DNA of 5,543 nt. Origin: Deltaproteobacteria bacterium. Its GTDB lineage: Bacteria > Desulfobacterota > Desulfobacteria > Desulfobacterales > JAFDDL01. How positions within the stretch are numbered: the stretch's first letter is position 1; every line of letters starts with the position of its first letter. Below the pieces are notes generated by a model. That model was not told where the DNA came from. It saw only the letters and a list, made by a program, of their open reading frames with translations, and did not search any database. Shown piece after piece: positions 1-5,543 of the stretch. The DNA is taken from NCBI GenBank assembly GCA_019310865.1, contig JAFDDL010000277.1, forward strand, positions 1 to 5,543, read 5' to 3'. Position numbers and translations under genes: made by a program.

Positions 1-1
1 G

Positions 2-205
2 AAAAAGCTGAAGCCGGGCGTGCATGGGGTTATCCTGTCACAGGGGCATCGATCCGCAACGTTTTTGCCCCAGGTCTGGAAACAGCTTCCCGGCAAAGAG
101 CAATTCCTTGAAAATCTGTGCATCAAAGGCGGGTTGCCGCGCAATGCATGGAAAGATTCCCAGACCGTCATCAAGCTTTACGAAGCCGAGTATTTCTCCG
201 AATAG
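2..205 (+). CDS. amrA: AmmeMemoRadiSam system protein A (AMMECR1 homologue), C-terminal part only
   Basis: This reading frame enters from the left edge and ends at TAG 203-205, giving 67 codons. The visible protein contains HGVILSQGHRSATFLPQVW, then a QLPGKEQFLENLCIKGGL stretch and a LYEAEYFSE end. These match the conserved C-terminal half of the AMMECR1 domain, with its GxRSATFLPQVWxQLP and LCxKxGL signatures. In bacteria and archaea this family is usually encoded near a Memo-like protein and a radical SAM enzyme, hence the family name. The biochemical role of the system is not established. Full-length members are around 180-200 residues, so roughly two thirds is missing to the left. A GTG at position 20 is in frame but lies inside the conserved domain, so it is not the start. 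The partner genes, if present, must lie upstream of the window. Family assignment is strong; function is unknown. Confidence 0.88.
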   Translation, partial: KKLKPGVHGVILSQGHRSATFLPQVWKQLPGKEQFLENLCIKGGLPRNAWKDSQTVIKLYEAEYFSE

Positions 206-255
206 ATAAGGGTATTGTTTAAATGGAATCTTGGAACGAGCGGCTGCATGAAAAA

Positions 256-263
256 GAGGTGAT
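256..263 (+). promoter_or_regulatory. Ribosome binding site of the HD-GYP regulator, unusually long and close to the ATG
   Basis: GAGGTGAT is an eight-base match to the 16S anti-Shine-Dalgarno sequence and directly abuts the ATG at 264. The core GAGG is only 4 bases from the start codon, shorter than the usual 5-9. It supports 264 as the start. An upstream small ORF (223-285) runs across this site in another frame. Confidence 0.6.
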
Positions 264-1880
264 ATGCGTCAAGATTCAATCCTAATTATCGAACAGGATC
301 CCGATGATCGACAATTGATAACCGAGGTTGTCGCCAAACTTGGCTATGACTGCCGGTCCTTTGAAAAAAAAGCTGCGGCATTTGAATTTCTTGAAAAAAA
401 TAATTCCAGCCTTCTTATCACGGATATTCGTTTTGAAGAAACTGCCGACACCGGTGTTATGGGTCGGCTTCAGCGCCTAAAAACTGACGCGCCCTTTGCG
501 GTCATGACCGGTTATGGCCGGGATTACACGTTTGATCGAGTGTTCGGTGCCGGAGCCCAGGAATTTATCAAAAAACCGTTTACGGCGGATCAATTGGAAA
601 ACCGCCTCAAGCGAATTTTCCACGAACGTCTGTTGGCCCACGAGAATAAGCAACTTCAAAAGAAACAGACCCAACTCAACGAACAGCTCAGGACGCTGTT
701 GTCCGTGGCCGCGGACCTGACGGCGGAACTCGACGCCGATAGGCTGTTTCCCCTGATCATTGGAAAGATTTCCGAGGCCATGAACGCTGAGCGATCCAGC
801 CTGTACGTGATCGATTGGGATACGCAAGAAATGTGGACCCGAGTGTCCCAAGGCATTGAACCGCTTCGGATTAAGCTTGGTGAGGGGATCAGTGGTCGGG
901 TTGCGCAAACCGGCGAGATTGTATCAGTTGAAGACGCCTGGCAGCTGCCGTATTTCAATCGTGACTTTGACGAAAAACATCATTTTCGAACCCGATCCGT
1001 GCTTTGTATTCCCATCAACAATCGGATGGGGGAACGATTTGCCGTTGTTCAGGTCATCAACAAGATCGGCCGGCCTGCTTTCAGCCGGAATGACCAGGTT
1101 TTTTTACAGGGACTGTCATCGCAGGTTGGCATCGCCCTTGAAAACTCACTGTTATATGATGAAATCAAGCTGTCTTTTGATAGTTTCATCCGAACGCTAT
1201 CGGCGGTTGTTGACGCCAGGCATCCACTGACTGCCGGTCATTCACAACGGGTTACGGACTACTGTTTAATAATCGGCGAACAGATGAGACTGCACGGTAA
1301 TCAAATGGAAGTCTTAAAGATCGCCGCCTTGCTCCATGATATCGGTAAAATCGGTATCCGGGACGACGTTCTGCTGAAGAACGGACAATTTACACCCGAA
1401 GAGCGCCGAGAGATGAACCGGCACCCGGAAAAATCCAAAGAGATACTCGACGAGTTCAGGTTTCCCAGGATATTGCGGGGCGTGCCGGAAATTGCGTTGT
1501 ATCACCATGAAAAGGTCAATGGTGGTGGATATCCCAGGGGGCTTTCGGGTGATCAGATGCCCCTGGAATCCAAAATCATGGCGGTAGCCGATGTGTTTGA
1601 TGCGTTGACCTCGCGTCGGGAATATCCAAAATACAGCTCCGGGGAGACCTTTGACTGTGAACCGATGCCTCTGAACAAGGTGATAACCATTCTGCAAACG
1701 GATAGTGGTAGCCACTTTGATCCGGAAGTGGTAGAAGCCTTCATCGCATGTCTGCCCAAGGCCCTGATTCAGAATCGGGGGGGGCATTTTCCACCGGCTT
1801 ATGTGGATGATACGATCCGAATGCTGGCACCGGAGATAGAGATAACAAATAAGTGCTCGGTTCTGAGTGCTAAGTGCTGA
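264..1880 (+). CDS. Response regulator with REC, GAF and HD-GYP domains; predicted c-di-GMP phosphodiesterase
   Basis: This is a 538-residue soluble cytoplasmic protein with three domains. A receiver domain (about 5-120) has the probable phosphoacceptor D54, the switch threonine T82 and lysine K104 in a KKPF motif. A polar helical linker, likely coiled coil (about 120-145), leads into a GAF domain (about 145-298, ending QVGIALENSLL). A C-terminal HD-GYP domain (about 305-505) has H326, the HD pair H358-D359 in LLHDIGKIG, HHE 414-416, GYP 422-424 and D443 in AVADVFDALTSRR. The metal-binding and GYP residues look intact, so it probably hydrolyses c-di-GMP, with REC phosphorylation and a GAF ligand as inputs. 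This activity is inferred from the family. Oddities: the acidic pocket reads E10-Q11-D12, with Q where the second carboxylate is expected. N419 stands where D is common in HHExxDGxGYP. A G8 run and an AGTGCT-repeat tail lie near the 3' end. No partner histidine kinase is in the window. The gene starts 58 bases after the AMMECR1 gene with no terminator between them, so read-through is possible. Confidence 0.93.
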   Translation: MRQDSILIIEQDPDDRQLITEVVAKLGYDCRSFEKKAAAFEFLEKNNSSLLITDIRFEETADTGVMGRLQRLKTDAPFAVMTGYGRDYTFDRVFGAGAQEFIKKPFTADQLENRLKRIFHERLLAHENKQLQKKQTQLNEQLRTLLSVAADLTAELDADRLFPLIIGKISEAMNAERSSLYVIDWDTQEMWTRVSQGIEPLRIKLGEGISGRVAQTGEIVSVEDAWQLPYFNRDFDEKHHFRTRSVLCIPINNRMGERFAVVQVINKIGRPAFSRNDQVFLQGLSSQVGIALENSLLYDEIKLSFDSFIRTLSAVVDARHPLTAGHSQRVTDYCLIIGEQMRLHGNQMEVLKIAALLHDIGKIGIRDDVLLKNGQFTPEERREMNRHPEKSKEILDEFRFPRILRGVPEIALYHHEKVNGGGYPRGLSGDQMPLESKIMAVADVFDALTSRREYPKYSSGETFDCEPMPLNKVITILQTDSGSHFDPEVVEAFIACLPKALIQNRGGHFPPAYVDDTIRMLAPEIEITNKCSVLSAKC

Positions 1881-1882
1881 GT
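1852..1882 (+). repeat. Degenerate short direct repeat (AGTGCT units) across the regulator stop codon
   Basis: AGTGCT occurs three times within 27 bases, at 1852-1857, 1866-1871 and 1873-1878, with partly shared flanks (CTGAGTGCTAAGTGCTGAGT). The array encodes the last nine residues (KCSVLSAKC) of the HD-GYP protein and includes its TGA stop. It looks like low-complexity intergenic DNA that the reading frame has run into. No known repeat family can be named from this short stretch. Confidence 0.5.
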
Positions 1883-1884
1883 CG

Positions 1885-1913
1885 TTGAATTCTGTCGATT
1901 TGAATGAGATAAT
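1885..1913 (+). promoter_or_regulatory. Candidate sigma70-type promoter for the DUF2914-MscS-AsmA unit
   Basis: TTGAAT (1885-1890; 4 of 6 to TTGACA) and GATAAT (1908-1913; 5 of 6 to TATAAT) are separated by exactly 17 bases. The expected transcription start is near 1920. This would leave a leader of about 40 bases before the ATG at 1960. The site lies in the only sizeable gap upstream of the three-gene unit, which supports it. No operator-like inverted repeat overlaps it. It is a motif match only. Confidence 0.5.
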
Positions 1914-1929
1914 CCTTCAGCACTTTTTT

Positions 1930-1942
1930 CCGGCTTTGCCGG
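1930..1942 (+). other. Small GC-rich hairpin in the leader of the DUF2914 gene
   Basis: CCGGC (1930-1934) and GCCGG (1938-1942) form a perfect 5-bp stem around a TTT loop. Six T residues precede it (1924-1929), and only TTT follows before AGGGG. On neither strand is the stem followed by a proper U tract, so it would be a weak intrinsic terminator at best. It lies between the promoter candidate and the ribosome binding site, so a role in the leader RNA is equally possible. Confidence 0.4.
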
Positions 1943-1959
1943 TTTAGGGGAAAATTAAA

Positions 1960-2355
1960 ATGAAAAAAAGTTGCCTCATAATAGCGGGATGCTTATTAAT
2001 GACCATTGGTGTTGCGCATGGCAGTGAATTGACGCTGATTGAATCGGGAATCTGTGAAAACGTGGTTAAGCATCGTGCGGTCAATATGGGAGAAGCCTTT
2101 GACCATAATATCGGTAAGTTGCATTGCTTTACCCGGGTACTGGGACCCTATCACGAGTTCAAAGAGCAGTCGGTGACCCATGTTTGGTACTATGGGGATT
2201 CCGAGCAAGCGCGGGTGGCACTTCCGGTGAGATCGTCAAATTGGGGAACCCACAGTTCCAAAATAATTCAACCCATGCAGGTGGGTGCGTGGCGTGTGGA
2301 AATACTCGACTCGAACGAAGCGGTGCTTGGCGTGTTTCAGTTCTATATTAAATAG
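1960..2355 (+). CDS. Secreted DUF2914 domain protein
   Basis: This is a 131-residue protein. The start is supported by AGGGG (1946-1950), 9 bases before the ATG, and by the N-terminal signal peptide it yields: MKK, a hydrophobic core, then a likely cleavage after VAHG (residue 21). The mature part of about 110 residues matches the DUF2914 pattern: ICENVV and KLHCFTRV near the front, then VTHVWYYGD (72-80), RVALPVRSSNWGTHSSK (85-101), GAWRVEILD (109-117) and a short VLGVFQFYI end. Cys32 and Cys56 are the only cysteines after the signal peptide and could form a disulfide in the periplasm. DUF2914 has no established function; the compact pattern suggests a small beta-rich domain. The next gene follows after 19 bases, so it is probably in one operon with the channel and the AsmA protein. 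Family call is strong, periplasmic location is likely, and the role is unknown. Confidence 0.85.
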   Translation: MKKSCLIIAGCLLMTIGVAHGSELTLIESGICENVVKHRAVNMGEAFDHNIGKLHCFTRVLGPYHEFKEQSVTHVWYYGDSEQARVALPVRSSNWGTHSSKIIQPMQVGAWRVEILDSNEAVLGVFQFYIK

Positions 2356-2362
2356 ATCCAAC

Positions 2363-2367
2363 AGGAG
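2363..2367 (+). promoter_or_regulatory. Ribosome binding site that fixes the channel gene start at 2375
   Basis: AGGAG lies 7 bases before the ATG at 2375. The same frame stays open upstream to an ATG at 2285, but that start would overlap the DUF2914 gene by 71 bases and would put 30 charged residues ahead of a clean signal peptide. The Shine-Dalgarno match and the signal peptide both favour 2375. Confidence 0.8.
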
Positions 2368-2374
2368 ATTTTTT

Positions 2375-4438
2375 ATGGCGCAGTGGTCGAATCGTAGCCT
2401 CTGGCTGATTTTGGGGCTTCTTTTTTTCATTCCGTTTCTTGTCCAAGCTTCTGAGCCGGCTGCAGACGCCGAAAAACATGGCTCCGATACTGCGCCGTCC
2501 ATTTCTTTTTCAGAAGGAATGGGAGATGCCGTTCGTCGAGAAGTGGGTCGGGTCGGCAAGGAATTCCAGCAGCAGGCCGTTTCGCTGTTCCAGCGAACAC
2601 CTCTTGGATGGGATGAAAAAACCCTGGATTATCTGTATCGCAAGGCGCTGAACCTACCATTGCAACTTCCTGAATTCATCGCGCACATCATCAAGCAGGG
2701 TAGGGCGCTGGGCTTTGCCGGCTCGGTGGTCATGCTGACATTTCTGGTGGCCATTTTCTACACACTTTTCGGACAAAAACGGGTGATGCTGCGTGTGGAA
2801 CAAGGGCTTCAGCCGTTTCGAAAGTACATGCCTGAGCCGGCATATCCATACGTGCTGTCCCTTTTAAAGATCATCGTGGCCTCTCTCATACCGCTGCTGC
2901 TGCTTGGGGCCTTTTCAATCATTCATTCATCGATACTATATCGTGCGACCTGGTTTCAACTCACCGGTCGTTTGCTCGGATTATGGGCGTTGGGCGCCCT
3001 TGCGGTTTATCTGCTTCGCGAGAGTCTGACAGCCGGGCTGTATCCGGCGGCAGTGCAATATGGGGCGGTTTTATATCGACGCGCACGTCTGGTGGTGATG
3101 TATATTGTCTGTGGAATGGCGCTTTATTGGGGCGCCACGGCATTCAGCCTGCCCGCCGACGTGCAGGCCTTTTTCCGATTCGCCATTACGCTTTCAGTGG
3201 TTTGTGTCCTGTTGCTGCTTTTTTTCAACAAAAAGGCCGTCCTGTCTCTGCTGCCGCAACTGCCCTACCAGAATTACCAGACATTTTTTCAAAAGCTGGA
3301 TCGATACTATCGCCCGGCTGTATATGCGACCTTTTTCACCGGAATTCTCTGGTGCATTGGCTTTCACCGATTCTGCAGCTTTCTGTGGACCAAAACATGG
3401 GCTGTCGTCGGTGTATACGTGGGTGGCCTGGTACTGCTGAACATCGCCCAGGGCAGGTTAAACCGCTGGGCACAAACGAGTTTGTCCCCGGATGATGAAG
3501 AGGCGCAGACATTTTACAAGGCCTTGAAATTGTTGCTTTTGTATACAGTGATAACCGCCTTGTCGTTAATTATTCTGGATCTGCTGGGCGCCTTGGATCC
3601 CCTGCGACGGGTGATGTCCTTTCCGATTTTAACCATCGGAGAGACGCGATTGACCCTGTGGCTGTTTACAAAGGCGGGTCTGGTGATTCTGGGATTCACC
3701 TTTCTGTCGAACTTGATCCGCTCCTATCTGGGTTACAAGATCTATCCGGCTCTGGGAATCGATACCGGATTGGCCTACGCGCTCAATACGTTTTTAAAGT
3801 ATCTGATCATGATCCTGGCATTTTTAACCGCTTTGCGGATCATGGGGCTCAGTTTGCGGGTGTTGATGGTTTTCGCGGGCGCCATCGGCATCGGTATCGG
3901 ATTCGGGCTTCAGAGCATGGCGGCCAATATTATCAGCGGCTTGAGCCTCGTGTTCGGACGCAAGATTCGAAAAGGCGACTGGATTCAAATGGGGGACACC
4001 ATCGGTGTTGTGAACGATATCTATCTGCGGGCCACAAAGGTGCAGACCCGGGACAACATCGAGTACCTGATCCCCAATTCCGACTTCATTACCAGCACCA
4101 TCATCAATTTTACCCTATCGTCACCCACCATCCGACTGAGCGTACCGGTGGGCGTGTCCTATAAATCGGATCCGCAATTGGTTAAAAAGGCATTGGAAGC
4201 AGCGGCCGGCCGGCATGAAGAGTTCGTGGCACACCGGCCGCCGGAAGTAAATTTTACGGGATATGGCGACAGCGCCATCAATTTCAATGTCATGGTCTGG
4301 ATTGATATCCGGACAGTGGGTCGACGACATTCGCGCAGCAAACTCTATTTTTCCATTTTCGAGGCGCTTCGGGCGAATAATATCGAAATACCGTATCCCC
4401 AACGGGATATTCACATTAAAAACGGAGGTTTATCATGA
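2375..4438 (+). CDS. MscS-family mechanosensitive ion channel with a multi-helix N-terminal membrane region
   Basis: This 687-residue inner-membrane protein begins with a signal peptide (cleavage likely after VQA, residue 25), then a periplasmic segment of about 85 residues. I count about 11 hydrophobic helices: roughly 112-132, 160-188, 199-217, 238-257, 266-285, 315-337, 342-358, 383-406, 427-449, 468-491 and the pore helix 494-520. The pore helix has the glycine-rich packing motif GAIGIGIGFGLQ (502-513), followed by ISGLSLVFGRKIRKGDWI (520-537). The cytoplasmic MscS beta domain follows, with IPNSDF (566-571) and INFT (577-580), and the protein ends with IPYPQRDIHIK (672-682). These are classic MscS features. 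By family knowledge such channels open under membrane tension and release solutes on hypo-osmotic shock. The helix number resembles MscK/MscM, but the long periplasmic domain of those roughly 1100-residue proteins is missing here; the size is closer to YbiO. Aligned to E. coli MscS, the pore-seal leucines become I506 and F510, and hinge G113 becomes S514. The stop codon overlaps the start of the AsmA gene. Confidence 0.93.
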   Translation: MAQWSNRSLWLILGLLFFIPFLVQASEPAADAEKHGSDTAPSISFSEGMGDAVRREVGRVGKEFQQQAVSLFQRTPLGWDEKTLDYLYRKALNLPLQLPEFIAHIIKQGRALGFAGSVVMLTFLVAIFYTLFGQKRVMLRVEQGLQPFRKYMPEPAYPYVLSLLKIIVASLIPLLLLGAFSIIHSSILYRATWFQLTGRLLGLWALGALAVYLLRESLTAGLYPAAVQYGAVLYRRARLVVMYIVCGMALYWGATAFSLPADVQAFFRFAITLSVVCVLLLLFFNKKAVLSLLPQLPYQNYQTFFQKLDRYYRPAVYATFFTGILWCIGFHRFCSFLWTKTWAVVGVYVGGLVLLNIAQGRLNRWAQTSLSPDDEEAQTFYKALKLLLLYTVITALSLIILDLLGALDPLRRVMSFPILTIGETRLTLWLFTKAGLVILGFTFLSNLIRSYLGYKIYPALGIDTGLAYALNTFLKYLIMILAFLTALRIMGLSLRVLMVFAGAIGIGIGFGLQSMAANIISGLSLVFGRKIRKGDWIQMGDTIGVVNDIYLRATKVQTRDNIEYLIPNSDFITSTIINFTLSSPTIRLSVPVGVSYKSDPQLVKKALEAAAGRHEEFVAHRPPEVNFTGYGDSAINFNVMVWIDIRTVGRRHSRSKLYFSIFEALRANNIEIPYPQRDIHIKNGGLS
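4424..4438 (+). promoter_or_regulatory. Shine-Dalgarno site and ATGA start-stop overlap coupling the channel and AsmA genes
   Basis: GGAGG (4424-4428) lies 6 bases before the ATG at 4435, and the ATG shares ATGA (4435-4438) with the channel stop codon. This arrangement is typical of translational coupling or re-initiation and also fixes the AsmA start. The ribosome binding site lies inside the last codons of the channel gene. Confidence 0.8.
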
Positions 4439-5543
4439 ATCGATTCCTAAAGTGGGCTCTGATTTGTATGGGCGGATTGGCCGCATTGATCATTTTGATT
4501 CTGCTGGTTTTACCGTCTTTTTACGACATCCAATCCCTCAAGCCACGCATTGAACAGGCGGTCCAGGAGGGTACCGGCCGTGATTTTGCGATGGGCGGAG
4601 ATCTGCAATTGAGCTTTTTCCCGTGGGCCGGAGTGACCCTTAACGATGTGCGCTTGGGAAATCCGGATGGGTTTAAAGAGACGAATTTTCTGTCCCTTTC
4701 ATCATTTGAAGTACGGATGAAGCTGATTCCGCTTCTTTTTAAGGATCTACAGGTGAAACATGTGCGCCTCAAGGGGCTTGATCTGCAGTTGGTCACGGCT
4801 AAATCAGGCCGGAAAAACTGGGATTTTGCCACCAAAACGAAGACCGGGAAAAAACCGGATGATGCATCGTCCGAAAGTGATCGATCTTCGAGTTTACCGA
4901 TCTCGACCCTGACGGTCGGTGAAATACAGGTTGCCGATTCCCGGGCTGTTTGGGTGGATCACGCAAGCGGGTTGCGAAAAGAGATTACGGATGTGAGTTT
5001 TCAGGTGGATGGTATTTCTCTGGAAAAACCGGTTCAGATGTCCCTATCGGCAAAAGTGGACGGAAAACCGATTTCTCTGACCGGGAGCGTGGGGCCCATC
5101 GGCAGCCCACCGGGCAAAGGAACCGTGAAGTTCGATTTGGCCGCCATGGCATTCGACACACTGGTCCTGAATATAAAGGGCGCGATTGAAAATCCAGTGG
5201 AGACCCCTGTCTTTCGGGTTGAAGTGGATGTTCCCGAATTTTCACTGCGAAAGACGCTCGCTGCCGTCGATCCGGCCATGGTGCCGAAAACCACCGATGA
5301 AACGGTTTTGGAAAAGATCGCATTTCAGGCAAAACTGACCGGCGATTCGAACAATCTGTCAATTTACGATGGAACCGTAAAGCTGGACGATTCAACCATG
5401 ACCCTGCAGGCCAGTGTCAAGGGATTTGATAAGCCCAAGATTCAGTGGAATTTCAAACTGGACCAGCTGGATATAGATCGGTATCTGCCGCCGCCTTCCG
5501 AAGAAAAGAAAAAAACCGATGCGACCCTGAAACCCAAAGGAAA
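4435..5543 (+). CDS. AsmA-family protein, N-terminal part (runs off the right edge)
   Basis: The frame is open from ATG 4435 to the window end, giving 369 full codons and no stop. Residues 7-27 form one hydrophobic segment (WALICMGGLAALIILILLVL) that acts as an uncleaved inner-membrane anchor with the rest in the periplasm. The AsmA N-terminal domain follows: DIQSLKPRIEQAVQEGTGRD (32-51), then GDLQLSFFPWAGVTLNDVRLGNPDGF (55-80), then GRKNWDFA (125-132), all hallmark stretches. A lysine/serine/aspartate-rich, probably flexible linker covers about 133-154. Repeating beta-strand-like segments continue to KLDQLDIDRYLPP (342-354), another AsmA hallmark. Then comes a lysine-rich stretch at the edge. 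AsmA-like proteins are long beta-groove proteins linked to phospholipid transfer between membranes and outer-membrane homeostasis; full members commonly run to 600 residues or more, so a large part is missing. The exact subfamily cannot be decided without the C-terminus. The start is supported by GGAGG at 4424-4428. Confidence 0.9.
   Translation, partial: MNRFLKWALICMGGLAALIILILLVLPSFYDIQSLKPRIEQAVQEGTGRDFAMGGDLQLSFFPWAGVTLNDVRLGNPDGFKETNFLSLSSFEVRMKLIPLLFKDLQVKHVRLKGLDLQLVTAKSGRKNWDFATKTKTGKKPDDASSESDRSSSLPISTLTVGEIQVADSRAVWVDHASGLRKEITDVSFQVDGISLEKPVQMSLSAKVDGKPISLTGSVGPIGSPPGKGTVKFDLAAMAFDTLVLNIKGAIENPVETPVFRVEVDVPEFSLRKTLAAVDPAMVPKTTDETVLEKIAFQAKLTGDSNNLSIYDGTVKLDDSTMTLQASVKGFDKPKIQWNFKLDQLDIDRYLPPPSEEKKKTDATLKPKG

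Noticed and set aside
232..248. Sigma54-like TGGAAC...CTGCA upstream of the regulator gene
   Set aside because: The GG and GC elements are 11 bases apart instead of 10, and the TGGCAC and TTGC blocks are both imperfect.
1314..1787. Minus-strand 157-codon open frame opposite the HD-GYP domain
   Set aside because: It lies wholly inside a well-supported gene, shows no recognisable domain, and its composition is what antisense of the real codons gives.
1930..1945. Intrinsic terminator of the regulator gene
   Set aside because: The stem is only 5 bp and is followed by just TTT. On the reverse strand the stem is followed by A residues. It is kept only as a hairpin of unknown role.
1984..1992. Lipobox-like IAGC (residues 8-11) in the DUF2914 signal peptide
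   Set aside because: The cysteine comes after only five hydrophobic residues, and the hydrophobic stretch continues past it to residue 18. This fits a normal Sec signal peptide cut after VAHG better than a lipoprotein signal.
2285..2374. Extended channel start at ATG 2285 (30 extra residues)
   Set aside because: It would overlap the DUF2914 gene by 71 bases, lacks a good ribosome binding site and hides the signal peptide. ATG 2375 has AGGAG at 7 bases.
2983..3495. Plus-strand 170-codon frame (and another at 3658-4164) inside the channel gene
   Set aside because: Both are out of frame with a strongly supported MscS gene, have Gly/Arg/Ser-rich non-domain sequence, and lack a convincing ribosome binding site.
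4203..4244. Palindromic GGCCGGCCGG and downstream CCGGCCGCCGG
   Set aside because: They lie within the MscS C-terminal coding region and follow from the Ala, Gly, Arg and Pro codons there (AAAGRH and HRPPEV). They do not look like an attachment site or terminator.
4521..4835. Minus-strand 104-codon frame opposite the AsmA gene
   Set aside because: It is a shadow of the AsmA reading frame, which has clear family motifs; no promoter or ribosome binding site is visible on the minus strand.

Overview
The window looks like part of a Gram-negative bacterial chromosome. The evidence is Sec-type signal peptides, an AsmA-family envelope protein and c-di-GMP signalling. The combination of an AMMECR1-type gene, a REC-GAF-HD-GYP regulator and a DUF2914 protein, at what looks like mid GC content, feels most like a sulfate-reducing Desulfobacterota (former Deltaproteobacteria). 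That placement is inference from family knowledge, not from a marker gene. All five genes are on the + strand and coding density is high. I see no mobile element, tRNA, rRNA or CRISPR array.

Layout. Bases 2-205 are the C-terminal 67 codons of an AMMECR1 homologue (AmmeMemoRadiSam system protein A) whose start lies off the left edge. After a 58-base gap with no visible terminator comes a complete 538-residue REC-GAF-HD-GYP response regulator (264-1880), a predicted c-di-GMP phosphodiesterase. Its last codons run into a small degenerate AGTGCT repeat. The next gap (1881-1959) holds a good sigma70-like promoter candidate and a small hairpin.

This promoter candidate would drive a three-gene unit. 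First is a secreted DUF2914 protein (1960-2355). Then, 19 bases later, comes a 687-residue, roughly 11-helix MscS-family mechanosensitive channel (2375-4438). Last is an AsmA-family protein (4435 to beyond the right edge) whose ATG overlaps the channel stop codon in an ATGA junction.

How the genes may work together. The DUF2914-MscS-AsmA unit is envelope-centred: a periplasmic protein of unknown role, an inner-membrane tension-gated channel, and an inner-membrane-anchored AsmA protein of the class linked to phospholipid transport and outer-membrane homeostasis. The tight spacing suggests co-expression. The HD-GYP regulator upstream appears to be a separate unit, perhaps read through from the AMMECR1 gene. 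No sequence signal ties it directly to the envelope genes.

I find no clearly new system here. The most interesting points are the DUF2914/MscS/AsmA coupling, the unusual acidic pocket of the receiver domain, the G8 tract and repeat-built tail of the regulator gene, and the serine at the usual hinge glycine of the channel.
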